This document shows, piece by piece, positions 46,103-55,161 of a stretch of DNA of 64,000 nucleotides. Numbering within the stretch: the first letter of the stretch is position 1; each line of letters starts with the position of its first letter. The notes beneath the pieces were generated by a model. That model was not told the origin of the DNA. It saw only the letters and a list, made by a program, of their open reading frames with translations, and ran no database searches. The DNA comes from Mycobacterium conspicuum (GTDB taxonomy: Bacteria; Actinomycetota; Actinomycetes; Mycobacteriales; Mycobacteriaceae), in contig NZ_AP022613.1 of NCBI RefSeq assembly GCF_010730195.1, positions 2,976,001 through 3,040,000 of the forward strand. The letters are read 5' to 3'. A program made the position numbers and the translations under genes.

Positions 46103-47637
46103 CCGCGCTGGCTGTCCCGCATCATCGGATGCTGATCGGCGGCGAGCGCATCGATTCCAAGCGGCGGATGACCATCATCGACCCGAGCGACGAGACAGTG
46201 GTCGCCACCGTCGCTCAAGGAGATGCCGCCCACGTCGATGCGGCGGTTGCGGCCGCCAAGGCCGCCTTCGAGCGAGGCGGGTGGTCACGGGCAACACCGC
46301 GGGATCGCGCTGCAGTGATGCGCCGGATCGCGGCCGCGGCTCATCACGCCAGCGATGCGCTGATCGAATTGGAAATGGCGTGCAACGGCGCCACCATCCG
46401 GTTGGCCACCGGGTTCCATATCGGCTATGCCCTGGCTCATTTCAGCTATTTCGCCGACCTTGCCGAAAGTTATGCGTGGCATCGGCCGGCCTCGGTCGAG
46501 ACCTTCCCGGTGCTCAGTCAAAGCGTCGTACACCGCGAGCCGATCGGTGTCGTCGGCGCGATCACGCCGTGGAATTTCCCCCTGTTGCTGACCATTTGGA
46601 AGATTGGCCCGGCGCTGGCCGCGGGCAACAGCGTCGTCGTCAAACCCGACGAACACACCCCACTGTCGATACTCGAATTCGCCCGCATTGCCGAAGACAG
46701 CGGCTTACCGCCCGGCGTCCTCAACGTCGTACCGGGCGACGGGGCTGATGCCGGAGCCCGGCTGGCTTCGCATCCCGACGTCGGCAAGATTGCGTTCACC
46801 GGCTCCACCGCGGTTGGGCGGGAAATCATGCGGCTGGCATCGGGCACGGTCAAGCAGGTGACGCTAGAGCTCGGCGGCAAGGGCCCTTCGATCGTCCTCG
46901 ACGACGCCGACCTCGACTTGGCAACCGACGGAGTGCTCTACGGATGCTTCGCCTACTCGGGTCAGATTTGCGAATCCGGCACTCGCGCACTGGTTCCCGC
47001 AGCGCTACACGACGAGTTCGTCGACCGCCTCGTCGAGCGTGCGAAGACCATCGTCGCTGGCCCAACCCGCGACTGGGACACCGACCTGGGTCCCGTGATC
47101 GACGCCGCGCAGCGCACCCGCATCCTCGGCTACATCGAAGAAGCGCGCAACGCCGGCGCCACCGTCGTCCTCGGTGGCCAGGCAATCACGGGCGGCATGT
47201 TTGACAAGGGATTCTGGGTGGCGCCAACGATTCTCCGCGGCGTGACCAACGACATGACGGTCGCGCGCGAAGAGGTCTTCGGCCCTGTTCTCGTCGTCAT
47301 CCCCTACGACGGCGACGAAGCAGCCATCGCGATCGCCAACGACAGTGACTACGGTCTGGCGGCGAGCATCTGGACGTCCGACAACGCCAGGGGACTGGCG
47401 CTGGCCGAACGAATTCAGGCCGGCAGCGTGTGGATCAACGATGCGCACCAAATCAATTGCCGGCTGCCCTTCGGCGGTTACAAACAAAGCGGAATCGGGC
47501 GCGAACTCGGCCCCGACGCGCTCGATGCTTACACCGAGGTCAAGACGATACATCTGGACCTCGCCGGCGGACGCGAGACCAAACCCTACGACGTCCTGCT
47601 CGGAAACAGCGACGCCATCGGCATTCCCCGGTCCTGA
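46099..47637 (+). CDS. Aldehyde dehydrogenase
   Basis: A 512-residue NAD(P)-dependent aldehyde dehydrogenase. The substrate-anchor Asn159 is in ITPWNFPLLL, the general base Glu257 in LELGGKGP, and the catalytic Cys291 in FAYSGQICESG. The NAD site FTGSTAVG and the C-terminal NCRLPFGGYKQSGIGRELG are conserved. It overlaps the SCP2-like gene by four bases. It should oxidise an aldehyde arising from P450 or alcohol-dehydrogenase steps to an acid, which the FadD ligases could then activate. Confidence 0.93.
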   Translation: MTALAVPHHRMLIGGERIDSKRRMTIIDPSDETVVATVAQGDAAHVDAAVAAAKAAFERGGWSRATPRDRAAVMRRIAAAAHHASDALIELEMACNGATIRLATGFHIGYALAHFSYFADLAESYAWHRPASVETFPVLSQSVVHREPIGVVGAITPWNFPLLLTIWKIGPALAAGNSVVVKPDEHTPLSILEFARIAEDSGLPPGVLNVVPGDGADAGARLASHPDVGKIAFTGSTAVGREIMRLASGTVKQVTLELGGKGPSIVLDDADLDLATDGVLYGCFAYSGQICESGTRALVPAALHDEFVDRLVERAKTIVAGPTRDWDTDLGPVIDAAQRTRILGYIEEARNAGATVVLGGQAITGGMFDKGFWVAPTILRGVTNDMTVAREEVFGPVLVVIPYDGDEAAIAIANDSDYGLAASIWTSDNARGLALAERIQAGSVWINDAHQINCRLPFGGYKQSGIGRELGPDALDAYTEVKTIHLDLAGGRETKPYDVLLGNSDAIGIPRS

Positions 47638-47640
47638 GCG

Positions 47641-48837
47641 TCAACCGGGTTCGGGCACACTGGCGAGCCGCACGTAGGCGGAGGCCGCTTCGGCGCGATT
47701 GGTCGCATGCAGCTTCCGAAGCACCCTCTTGACGTGAGACTTCACCGTCCCCGCCGAGATCACCAACTCATCGGCGATCTGTTGGTTGGTACGGCCAGCC
47801 GCCATCAGCCGAAGGACCTCGACCTCGCGGCGGGTCAGCATCGTAATCACCCGTGTCTGCACCTCGGCCAATGACCTTGCGGCGGGACCGCGTTCGACCG
47901 GCTCGATCTTGCGCAGATCCAGATCGGCGTCCTGCAGCGCGCGAACCGCCTCGTCTGCGGACGCCAGCGCGCGACGGACTTCGGCGTGTTGACGACGCAT
48001 GCGCTCCAACAGAACCGTGCGCTCGTAGGCGTATCCGAATCCCTCGGCGAACGCCCAGACGGTGTCTCGGTCGATCTCGTCGACGATGCGGCCCGAGTAG
48101 AGCCGGTCGGCATGCAGGAATCCAATGACCTTGCCGGTCGGCATCACCGGCGCCGCCACGTAGGAGTGCGTCAATGAGAAATCGACAATTGGCCGGTTGA
48201 CCCGCGGGTCGTTGAGAGCGTCGCGCACAATCGCGGGCGCGTGTCGGCGGATCATCTGCGTTTCGATCAACATGTGATCGAGCAGCGGCGCTACCGATTG
48301 GGCGAAGGCAACCATCTTCTCCGCGCCCTGCGTGTCGGCACCGAAATAGGCTGACTCCATGACCATCCGGCCCTCGTGGACACGAAAGAGCACGGCGCGA
48401 TCGAATCCACACGACTCGACCAGCTCGCGCGGCGCCCGGTCAACGATCGTCGCGACATCGTCCACGACCCGTAGCTTGCTCAAGGCTTCCTGCACAGCCA
48501 ACAGTGCGAAGGTGCGCCGCTTTGCGCCGTCTTCGATCAGCTCCCGTTCCAGAGAGCACAAATCCAGCATCGCGTCGAGCGCGTTTGCGGCGTCCTCATC
48601 ACCGCGCGCCTCCAGCGCAGTGCGTACCACATTCGCCTTGGTGTCGATGGACTCGGCCACGACCGCCAACGGATCATCGGTGGGATCGATTCCGCAGTCC
48701 TGAAACGCGTCTCGGTAGCGGCGTGCAGCATCGCTTTCCCTGACCGGACGAGACGCCCAACCGGGGTGGTCACCGTCGGCCAGGGTGCCAAGTGAAACCG
48801 GATCGGGCACTTCGCTGACGGGAATCATGATGCTCAC
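47641..48837 (-). CDS. GAF-domain LuxR-type transcriptional regulator
   Basis: A 398-residue regulator. A GAF-like sensory region spans about residues 110-270 (VQEALSKLRVVDDVATIVDRAPRELVESCGFDRAVLFRVHEGRM). A helical linker follows (about residues 280-320). The C terminus is a LuxR/GerE helix-turn-helix: LTRREVEVLRLMAAGRTNQQIADELVISAGTVKSHVKRVLRKLHATNRAEA. It converges on the aldehyde dehydrogenase (stops three bases apart) and is divergent from the P450 gene across 116 bases with a direct repeat, so it is the likely activator of the P450-SnoaL-ferredoxin operon. The effector is unknown and could be the P450 substrate. Confidence 0.9.
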   Translation of the reverse strand: MSIMIPVSEVPDPVSLGTLADGDHPGWASRPVRESDAARRYRDAFQDCGIDPTDDPLAVVAESIDTKANVVRTALEARGDEDAANALDAMLDLCSLERELIEDGAKRRTFALLAVQEALSKLRVVDDVATIVDRAPRELVESCGFDRAVLFRVHEGRMVMESAYFGADTQGAEKMVAFAQSVAPLLDHMLIETQMIRRHAPAIVRDALNDPRVNRPIVDFSLTHSYVAAPVMPTGKVIGFLHADRLYSGRIVDEIDRDTVWAFAEGFGYAYERTVLLERMRRQHAEVRRALASADEAVRALQDADLDLRKIEPVERGPAARSLAEVQTRVITMLTRREVEVLRLMAAGRTNQQIADELVISAGTVKSHVKRVLRKLHATNRAEAASAYVRLASVPEPG

Positions 48838-48887
48838 TTTCCTCCCGGAACCGGGCCGCGGGGGCCGAAAACCGAAATTCCTCTCCT

Positions 48888-48916
48888 ACGGGGGTAAGAG
48901 TGCTCCCCAACGGGGG
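48888..48916. promoter_or_regulatory. Direct-repeat candidate site for the LuxR regulator
   Basis: ACGGGGG occurs at 48888-48894 and at 48910-48916, 22 bases apart (two helical turns), with CTCCCC between. The second copy also forms TCCCC-AACG-GGGGA. It lies 38 bases before the P450 start. Confidence 0.5.
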
Positions 48917-48953
48917 ATCGATTTGCCGGCGTTGGCGGCAGAGGCTGATCAGC

Positions 48954-50213
48954 ATGTCAGCAGAGACCCTCAAGACAAGCGAGGCAGGAACCGTGGCGGC
49001 CGTCGAACTTCTGACCACACCGCAGGGCATCGCCAATCCGTATCCGTTGTATGACGAGCTCAGGAGCCTCTCACCCGTTGCGGGGTACCGGGATTGGCCG
49101 CCCGGTACCGTGCCCGGCGCCGACGAGCCGGTCGCCGCATGGGCGCTCTTCCGCTATGACCAGGTGTTCGAGGCCGCCAAGGACAGCACCACATTCTCGT
49201 CACGTGATCCGCTGCAAGAGGCCTCGTCGGCGCCGAGCCTGATGCTGGTCAACACCGATCCGCCCAAGCACGAGGTGGAACGAAAGCTGGTCAGCCAAGC
49301 GTTTTCCCCGCGCCGCGTTAAGCGGCTGGAGGGCTGGCTGAACGAACTGATCCCGCATCTGCTCGACGACCTCGGCACCGGAGAAGTCGACGTGATGGAG
49401 TTCGCAGCCGAGATCCCGACCCGGGCCATGGTTCGGCTGCTGGGATTGCCCGACGGCGACCATGTGCGTTTCCGGCGGTGGGCCAACGCGTTCATGTTGT
49501 CGTCGTCGCTGACCCCCGAAGAACGAATCGCAAGCAACGAAGAAATGGTCGCGACGTTCGCTACTCGGCTCGCCGAGCACACCGCCCGGCTGGCCGAGCG
49601 CCCGGCGGGTGAGGACGTCGAGGATGCCGAGGACCTCATTTCGGCGTTATTGCGCGCCGAGGTTGACGGACAACGGCTCACTCCCGAAGAGATCGTTCGG
49701 TTCTGCGTCACGCTGGTGGTCGCGGGTAGCGAGACTACGACCTTCCTGATCGGCAACCTGCTGCACGCACTGGCGCGAGAGCCCAAGGTCCAGGCGCGCA
49801 TTCGCGCCGACCGGACGCTGCTGAACATCTTCGTCGAAGAGACGCTTCGGCTCGACGGGCCTCCGCAGCGCCTGTTTCGCATCGCCACCCGTGACGTCGA
49901 GATCGACGGCAAGCTCATCCGTAAAGGCGAGTGGGTGGCGCTGTTCTTCGGCTCGGCCAATCGCGACCCTGCGGTGTTCCCCGACCCCGGGCGAATCGAT
50001 ATCGACCGCCCCAACATTCGCCAGCAGCTGTCGCTGGGTCACGGCCTGCACTTCTGCCTCGGTGCGTCGCTGGCCCGCTTGGAGGTCATGGCGGTGCTCA
50101 ACGCCGTGCTCGATCGCTACCAAACGATCGCACTGACCGACGACCCCGGCACCAAGCAGACCGCCAGCCTGCTCACACATGCGTATGTCCGTCTGCCGCT
50201 TCGTCTCTCATGA
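48954..50213 (+). CDS. Cytochrome P450
   Basis: A 419-residue soluble P450. The I-helix oxygen-binding motif is VVAGSETTTF (residues 256-264), the K-helix E-x-x-R is EETLR (Glu296-Arg299), and the haem-binding segment is LGHGLHFCLGASLARLE with Cys368. Length and organisation match bacterial class I P450s, which receive electrons from a ferredoxin and a ferredoxin reductase. A dedicated ferredoxin is two genes downstream. The start ATG lies after a weak ribosome site. Its position between mce3R and the mce3 operon suggests hydroxylation or epoxidation of an Mce3-imported lipid. CYP family membership was not assigned. Confidence 0.95.
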   Translation: MSAETLKTSEAGTVAAVELLTTPQGIANPYPLYDELRSLSPVAGYRDWPPGTVPGADEPVAAWALFRYDQVFEAAKDSTTFSSRDPLQEASSAPSLMLVNTDPPKHEVERKLVSQAFSPRRVKRLEGWLNELIPHLLDDLGTGEVDVMEFAAEIPTRAMVRLLGLPDGDHVRFRRWANAFMLSSSLTPEERIASNEEMVATFATRLAEHTARLAERPAGEDVEDAEDLISALLRAEVDGQRLTPEEIVRFCVTLVVAGSETTTFLIGNLLHALAREPKVQARIRADRTLLNIFVEETLRLDGPPQRLFRIATRDVEIDGKLIRKGEWVALFFGSANRDPAVFPDPGRIDIDRPNIRQQLSLGHGLHFCLGASLARLEVMAVLNAVLDRYQTIALTDDPGTKQTASLLTHAYVRLPLRLS

Positions 50214-50620
50214 CCGCCCTTGGCAACGTGTCGCGCAACATCGAGGCGACCAAGACCATCTACGCCGCCGTCCCGGCCGGCGACCTTGACACCGCCGTCG
50301 CCCACCTCGATCCAGAGGTGCGAATCACCTATTACGGGACCGAAACCATCCCTTACGCAGGGGATTACCGGGGCATCGAGGAAGCGATGACGTTCTTCGG
50401 CAGGGTCGGCCAGACGATCGAGATCCTCGAGATGGAACCGTGGAAGTTCATCGCCCAAGGTGACGACCTCGCCACCTGGGGCCGGCAGCGGTTCCGCCGA
50501 CTCGCCACCGGCCACGAATGGGAATCGGAGTTCGCGCATATCATCACGCTGCGCGAGGGCCGCTGGTTACACTTCCGCGACTTCATGAATTCGGCTCTCA
50601 CCCTGCAGGCCTTCTCATGA
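50210..50620 (+). CDS. SnoaL/ketosteroid isomerase-like NTF2-fold protein
   Basis: A 136-residue NTF2-fold protein. The N-terminal helix ETIYAAV-type region (VSRNIEATKTIYAAVPAGDLDTAVAHLDPEV) precedes strands RITYYGTETIPYAGDYRGIEE and WKFIAQGDDLATWGRQRFRR. The ATG at 50210 overlaps the P450 stop in an ATGA. Such proteins include isomerases, cyclases, dehydratases and limonene-epoxide-hydrolase relatives. Together with the LEH-like gene at 45.1 kb it marks a P450-epoxide or P450-isomerase chemistry, but the residues are not diagnostic. Confidence 0.82.
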   Translation: MTALGNVSRNIEATKTIYAAVPAGDLDTAVAHLDPEVRITYYGTETIPYAGDYRGIEEAMTFFGRVGQTIEILEMEPWKFIAQGDDLATWGRQRFRRLATGHEWESEFAHIITLREGRWLHFRDFMNSALTLQAFS

Positions 50621-50823
50621 AAGTCGCAGCGCACCGAACGATCTGCATGGCCGCCGGAATGTGTGTGATGACCGCAGATGCGTTCTTCGACCAGGACGAC
50701 GACGGCATCGTGCTGCTGGCTTCCGATGAGGTGCCGACCGACCCCGACACCGACCTGGAGCGCAGGGTGCGCAACGCGGTCAAGCTGTGTCCATCGGGGG
50801 CGTTGCGCTTGGTATCGGAGTGA
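50617..50823 (+). CDS. Small iron-sulfur ferredoxin, P450 partner
   Basis: A 68-residue ferredoxin of the actinobacterial P450-associated type. Cys ligands are in TICMAAGMCVMTADAFF (C-x5-C) and KLCPSGAL. The residue at the middle position is Ala rather than Cys, so a 3Fe-4S cluster is expected. FFDQDDDGIVLLASDEVP is the acidic docking face. The ATG overlaps the SnoaL stop by four bases, making a translationally coupled P450-SnoaL-ferredoxin operon. The ferredoxin should pass single electrons to the P450; the reductase partner could be the 38.4-kb flavoprotein or a chromosomal one. Confidence 0.88.
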   Translation: MKVAAHRTICMAAGMCVMTADAFFDQDDDGIVLLASDEVPTDPDTDLERRVRNAVKLCPSGALRLVSE

Positions 50824-51090
50824 TCCGATGCGACTCCGCCGGGCCAACCCGACAGGGCGCCGACCAGTCGATCGCACGATATCAACAAAAGACATCACCA
50901 CATATATATGGCTTATTTCTACGGATTTTACCGACTTTCTCTTTGGTCATCTGCGTATCGTCTATGGACATGATGGGCTTGCGCCGCGTACCCTCACGGA
51001 TGTCAGTCGTCCACTTCAACCCGCCCGGGGGGCCAGCGTGAGCAAGTCCACCCGACGACACGGCGTCGACCGTCGCTGGAAAGCGGCGCC
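50824..51090 (+). other. Leader region of the mce3 operon
   Basis: This 267-base gap has an AT-rich core (about 50878-50970, with ACATATATATGG). Small frames in it have no codon bias or motifs. It should hold the promoter and the Mce3R operator of yrbE3A-mce3F, but no clear palindrome or repeat was found. Transcription may also read through from the ferredoxin gene. Confidence 0.5.
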
Positions 51091-51876
51091 ATGCTGATCG
51101 CGATCGACGGAGCGGCCAATCCGGCCTTGCGGCCGGTGCGCGCGATGGGCGACTTCTTCGCGATGACGCTGGACACGTTCGTGGCGATGTTCAGGCCACC
51201 TTTCGCGTGGCGTGAATACCTCTTTCAGTGCTGGTTCGTGGCGCGGGTGTCGACACTGCCAGGGGTGTTGATGACGATCCCGTGGGCGGTGATTTCCGGA
51301 TTCCTCTTCAACGTGTTGCTGACCGACATCGGCGCCGCGGATTTTTCCGGCACCGGTTGCGCAATCTTCACCGTGGACCAGAGCGCCCCGATAGTCACGG
51401 TTTTGGTGGTCGCGGGCGCGGGCGCCACCGCCATGTGCGCCGATCTCGGTGCGCGCACCATCCGCGAGGAACTCGATGCGCTTCGGGTGATGGGCATCAA
51501 CCCGCTTCAAGCGCTGGCGGTGCCAAGGGTGCTCGCGGCCACCACGGTCTCGCTGGCGTTGAGTTCGGTGGTGACCGCGACGGGTCTTATCGGCGCATTC
51601 TTTTGCTCGGTATTTCTCATGCACGTCTCGGCGGGTGCGTGGGTGACAGGTCTCACCACGCTTACCCACACCATCGACGTCATCATCTCGATGATCAAGG
51701 CGACGTTGTTCGGGCTGATGGCAGGACTCATCGCGTGCTACAAGGGCATGTCGGTGGGGGGTGGCCCGGCCGGCGTCGGCAGAGCGGTGAATGAAACCGT
51801 CGTCTTTGCCTTCATCGTCTTGTTCGTCATCAACATCATCGTCACCGCGGTCGGTATGCCGCTCATGGTGTCTTGA
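51091..51876 (+). CDS. yrbE3A: Mce3 permease subunit YrbE3A
   Basis: A 261-residue MlaE/YrbE-type permease (Rv1964 has 265). Five or six hydrophobic helices and the conserved cytoplasmic EELDALRVMGINPLQALAVPRVL segment (coupling helix to the MceG ATPase) are visible, plus GLIACYKGMSVGGGPAGVG near the end. It forms the inner-membrane part of the Mce3 lipid importer with YrbE3B. The start ATG has no good ribosome site and the true start may be upstream. It is the first gene of the mce3 operon. Confidence 0.93.
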   Translation: MLIAIDGAANPALRPVRAMGDFFAMTLDTFVAMFRPPFAWREYLFQCWFVARVSTLPGVLMTIPWAVISGFLFNVLLTDIGAADFSGTGCAIFTVDQSAPIVTVLVVAGAGATAMCADLGARTIREELDALRVMGINPLQALAVPRVLAATTVSLALSSVVTATGLIGAFFCSVFLMHVSAGAWVTGLTTLTHTIDVIISMIKATLFGLMAGLIACYKGMSVGGGPAGVGRAVNETVVFAFIVLFVINIIVTAVGMPLMVS

Positions 51877-51885
51877 GGTGAGGCC

Positions 51886-52701
51886 ATGGCGGTGACGAAT
51901 CCCATTGTGGGCGAATGGAATCAGATCGGATCGCAGATGCGGTTCTACATCACCACCCTGGCCGGGATCCCCGACGCGGTCATGCACTATCGCAGCGAGC
52001 TGATGCGGGTCATCGCCCAAATGGGGTTGGGGGTCGGGACCCTTGCGGTGATCGGCGGAACGGTCGTCATCGTCGGGTTCTTGGCGATGACCACCGGCGC
52101 GATCGTGGCGGTGCAGGGCTACAACCAGTTCGCTTCGGTTGGCGTGGAGGCGTTAACCGGTTTTGCGTCAGCCTTTTTCAACACCAGGGAAATTCAGCCG
52201 GGAACTGTCATGGTCGCGCTGGCGGCCACCGTCGGCGCCGGGGCCACCGCTCAGCTCGGCGCGATGCGCATCAACGAGGAGATCGACGCGCTGGAGGTGA
52301 TCGGCATCCGCAGCGTCAGCTACCTGGCGAGCACCCGCGTGCTCGCGGGAGTGGTCGTTGCCGTCCCGCTGTTCTGCGTCGGGCTCATGACGGCCTATCT
52401 GGCCGCCCGCGTCGGCACCACGGCCGTCTACGGGCAGGGGACGGGAGTCTACGACCACTACTTCAACACGTTCCTCCGTCCGAGCGACGTGTTGTGGTCT
52501 TCGTTTGAAGTCATCGTGGTTGCGCTCATGATCATGCTCTTGTGCACCTATTACGGGTACACCGCGCGGGGCGGACCGGCCGGAGTCGGCGAGGCCGTTG
52601 GCCGGGCCGTGCGTGCCTCGATGGTCGTCGCGTCGATCGCGATCGTCATCATGACGCTCGCCATCTATGGTCAATCCCCAAACTTTCACCTGGCGAGCTA
52701 G
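51886..52701 (+). CDS. yrbE3B: Mce3 permease subunit YrbE3B
   Basis: A 271-residue YrbE permease of the same length as Rv1965. INEEIDALEVIGIRSVSYLASTRVLAG is the coupling segment and YYGYTARGGPAGVGEAVGRAVRASM the conserved C-terminal block. It is hydrophobic throughout, with an N-terminal amphipathic helix. It starts nine bases after YrbE3A. Its TAG runs into the GTG/ATG of mce3A. Confidence 0.95.
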   Translation: MAVTNPIVGEWNQIGSQMRFYITTLAGIPDAVMHYRSELMRVIAQMGLGVGTLAVIGGTVVIVGFLAMTTGAIVAVQGYNQFASVGVEALTGFASAFFNTREIQPGTVMVALAATVGAGATAQLGAMRINEEIDALEVIGIRSVSYLASTRVLAGVVVAVPLFCVGLMTAYLAARVGTTAVYGQGTGVYDHYFNTFLRPSDVLWSSFEVIVVALMIMLLCTYYGYTARGGPAGVGEAVGRAVRASMVVASIAIVIMTLAIYGQSPNFHLAS

Positions 52702-52706
52702 TGGCA

Positions 52707-54092
52707 ATGAGTCGCGGTCCTGGTACACACCGTCTGCACGACGGGTGGTGGGCGCTGCTGCTGTTCGTGCTGATCGGTGTGGTCGTCCTCGTGACGTCGG
52801 CGTCCTTCAGCGGCACCTTCCGGTCGTACGTGCCAGTGACGCTGACCTCCGATCGTTCCGGACTGGTGATGGACACCGGCGCCAAGGTCATGATGCGCGG
52901 TGTGCAGGTTGGCCGGGTGAGCCGGATCGCCGACGACACCAGTGGGGCCAGCCTCGAGCTCGACATCGACCCCGATCAGATTCGGTATATCCCGGCCAAC
53001 GTGGAAGCGCGGATCAGTGCCACCACTGCCTTCGGAGCGAAGTTCGTCGACCTGGTGATACCGCCGAACCCCAGTCGCGCTCGGCTGTCCGCCGGGGCGG
53101 CGTTGCATTCGAAGAACGTCAGCACCGAGATCAACACGGTCTTCGAAAATGTCGTGGACATTCTCAACATGGTCGATCCGCTCAAACTGAACGCGGTGCT
53201 GACCGCGGTGGCCGACGCCGTGCGCGGACAGGGTCAACGGATGGGCGAGGCCACCACCGACCTCAACCAGGTGCTGACCGCACTCAACGCGCGCAGCGAA
53301 ACCATCCACCAGGATTGGCGATCGCTGAAGCGCTTCAACGACACCTATAGCGCGGCCGCCCAGGACATCCTCAAGATCCTCAACGCCGCCAGCACCACCG
53401 GTGCGACCGTCGTGAATCATTCGGCGAAGCTGGATACGTTGCTGCTCAACGTAATTGGCTTGGCAAACAGCGGGTCGAACCTGCTCGGGTACAGCAGGGA
53501 CAATCTCGTCGCATCGGTCAACGTCCTCGAACCGACCACCAACCTGCTACGCAAGTACCAGCCGGAGTACACCTGCCTGCTGCAGGGCACCAAGTGGTAT
53601 CTCGACAACGGCGGCTATGCCGCGTGGGGCGGTGCCGATCACCGGACGCTGCAGCTTGATGTCGCGCTCTTGTTGGGCAACGATCCCTATGTCTATCCGG
53701 ACAACCTGCCGATCGTCGCGGCGAAGGGCGGTCCCGGTGGAAAGCCGGGCTGCGGATCTCTTCCGGATGCCACAAAGAACTTTCCGGTACGCGAACTCGT
53801 CACCAACACCGGTTGGGGAACCGGGCTCGACATCCGGCCCAATCCTGGCATTGGGCATCCATGCTGGGTGGATTACTTCCCGGTGACCCGCGCCACGCCC
53901 AAACCGCCTTCGGTTCGGGCCTGTATCCCCGGGCCGGCAATCGGACCCGACCCTGGGGGTCCGCCCTACGGCGCGGCACTGTACGGGGCCGGCGGGGTGC
54001 CGTTGTGGCCGGGGGTGCCTCCCGCCCTACCCGGCCCACCGCCGCCGCAAACGGGCCCGCCCCAACCGAATTCGGGTCCGCCGTCACCGTGA
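52707..54092 (+). CDS. mce3A: MCE-family protein Mce3A
   Basis: A 461-residue MCE protein. Residues about 13-35 form an N-terminal membrane anchor (WWALLLFVLIGVVVLVTSASF). The MCE domain follows (YVPVTLTSDRSGLVMDTGAKVMMRGVQVGRVSRI), then a long helical region that builds the periplasmic lipid tunnel, and a Pro/Gly-rich tail (PGPAIGPDPGGPPYG, then Pro repeats) that makes it longer than M. tuberculosis Mce3A (425). The ATG at 52707 has a GGCGAG site; a GTG at 52701 overlapping the yrbE3B stop is an alternative. Confidence 0.93.
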   Translation: MSRGPGTHRLHDGWWALLLFVLIGVVVLVTSASFSGTFRSYVPVTLTSDRSGLVMDTGAKVMMRGVQVGRVSRIADDTSGASLELDIDPDQIRYIPANVEARISATTAFGAKFVDLVIPPNPSRARLSAGAALHSKNVSTEINTVFENVVDILNMVDPLKLNAVLTAVADAVRGQGQRMGEATTDLNQVLTALNARSETIHQDWRSLKRFNDTYSAAAQDILKILNAASTTGATVVNHSAKLDTLLLNVIGLANSGSNLLGYSRDNLVASVNVLEPTTNLLRKYQPEYTCLLQGTKWYLDNGGYAAWGGADHRTLQLDVALLLGNDPYVYPDNLPIVAAKGGPGGKPGCGSLPDATKNFPVRELVTNTGWGTGLDIRPNPGIGHPCWVDYFPVTRATPKPPSVRACIPGPAIGPDPGGPPYGAALYGAGGVPLWPGVPPALPGPPPPQTGPPQPNSGPPSP

Positions 54093-54132
54093 TCCACCCC
54101 TGACCGCCAGCAAGTCACATAGGAGCAAGCCC

Positions 54133-55161
54133 ATGCGGGAGAATTTGAGAGGCGTCGCGGCGCGCCTCGGCGTCTTCCTGACGGTCTGCCTGCTGACCAC
54201 GTTCTTACTGGCTGCCGTTTTCGGTCAGGTTCGATTCGACCAAGGCAAGGGCTATTACGCCGAGTTCACCAACGTGTCGAACCTGCGAGAGGGCAAGTTG
54301 GTCCGGATCGCCGGGGTGGAGGTGGGCAAGGTCAAGACGATCTCTATCAATACCGACGCGACGGTGCGTGTCGAGTTCACCGCCGACAATTCGGTGACTC
54401 TCACCGAGGGTACCCGCGCGGTGATCCGCTACGACAACCTATTCGGCGATCGCTACCTGGCGCTCGAAGAAGGAGCCGGGGGGCTGAAAATACTGGCTCC
54501 AGGTCAAACGATTCCGTTGGCGCGCACCCAACCCGCGCTCGATCTGGATGCGCTGATCGGCGGGTTCAAGCCGCTGTTTCGCGCGCTCAACCCAGAACAG
54601 GTCAACGCGCTCAGTGAGCAACTGCTGCAGGCGTTTCAGGGACAGGGCCCCACGATCGGTTCGTTTCTAGAGCAGGCGGCGACGGTGACGAACACGTTGG
54701 CCGACCGCGACCAGCTGATCGGGCAGGTGGTCAACAACCTGAACGTGGTGCTGGGCTCGCTCGGCGGGCAAAGCGATCGCCTGGACAAGGCGGTGATGTC
54801 GCTGTCGCAGCTGATTCACGGTCTGGCAGAACGCAAAAGCGATATCTCCAACGCGGTGGCCTACACCAACGCCGCAGCCGGTTCCGTCGCCGACCTGTTG
54901 TCACAGGCCCGGGAGCCGTTCGCCAAAGTGGTTCGCGAGGCCGACCGGGTCGCCGGCATCGCCGTGGCCGACCATGACTATCTCGACAATCTGCTCAACA
55001 CACTGCCGGACAAATACCGCGCGCTGCAGCGCCAAGGCATGTATGGCGATTTCTTCGCCTTCTACCTCTGCGACGTCGTGCTCAAGGTCAACGGCAAAGG
55101 CGGACAGCCGGTGTATATCAAGGTGGCCGGTCAGCCCTCGGGGCGGTGCACGCCGAAATGA
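54133..55161 (+). CDS. mce3B: MCE-family protein Mce3B
   Basis: A 342-residue MCE protein with the same length as Rv1967. RLGVFLTVCLLTTFLLAAVFG is the membrane anchor. YYAEFTNVSNLREGKLVRIAGVEVGKVKTISI is the MCE domain, followed by amphipathic helices. AGGAG precedes the ATG. The gap of 40 bases to mce3A is the largest inside the operon. The final ATGA overlaps mce3C. Confidence 0.95.
   Translation: MRENLRGVAARLGVFLTVCLLTTFLLAAVFGQVRFDQGKGYYAEFTNVSNLREGKLVRIAGVEVGKVKTISINTDATVRVEFTADNSVTLTEGTRAVIRYDNLFGDRYLALEEGAGGLKILAPGQTIPLARTQPALDLDALIGGFKPLFRALNPEQVNALSEQLLQAFQGQGPTIGSFLEQAATVTNTLADRDQLIGQVVNNLNVVLGSLGGQSDRLDKAVMSLSQLIHGLAERKSDISNAVAYTNAAAGSVADLLSQAREPFAKVVREADRVAGIAVADHDYLDNLLNTLPDKYRALQRQGMYGDFFAFYLCDVVLKVNGKGGQPVYIKVAGQPSGRCTPK

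Noticed and set aside
50787..51041. A small open frame across the mce3 leader
   Set aside because: It has no ribosome site, no codon bias and overlaps the end of the ferredoxin gene.
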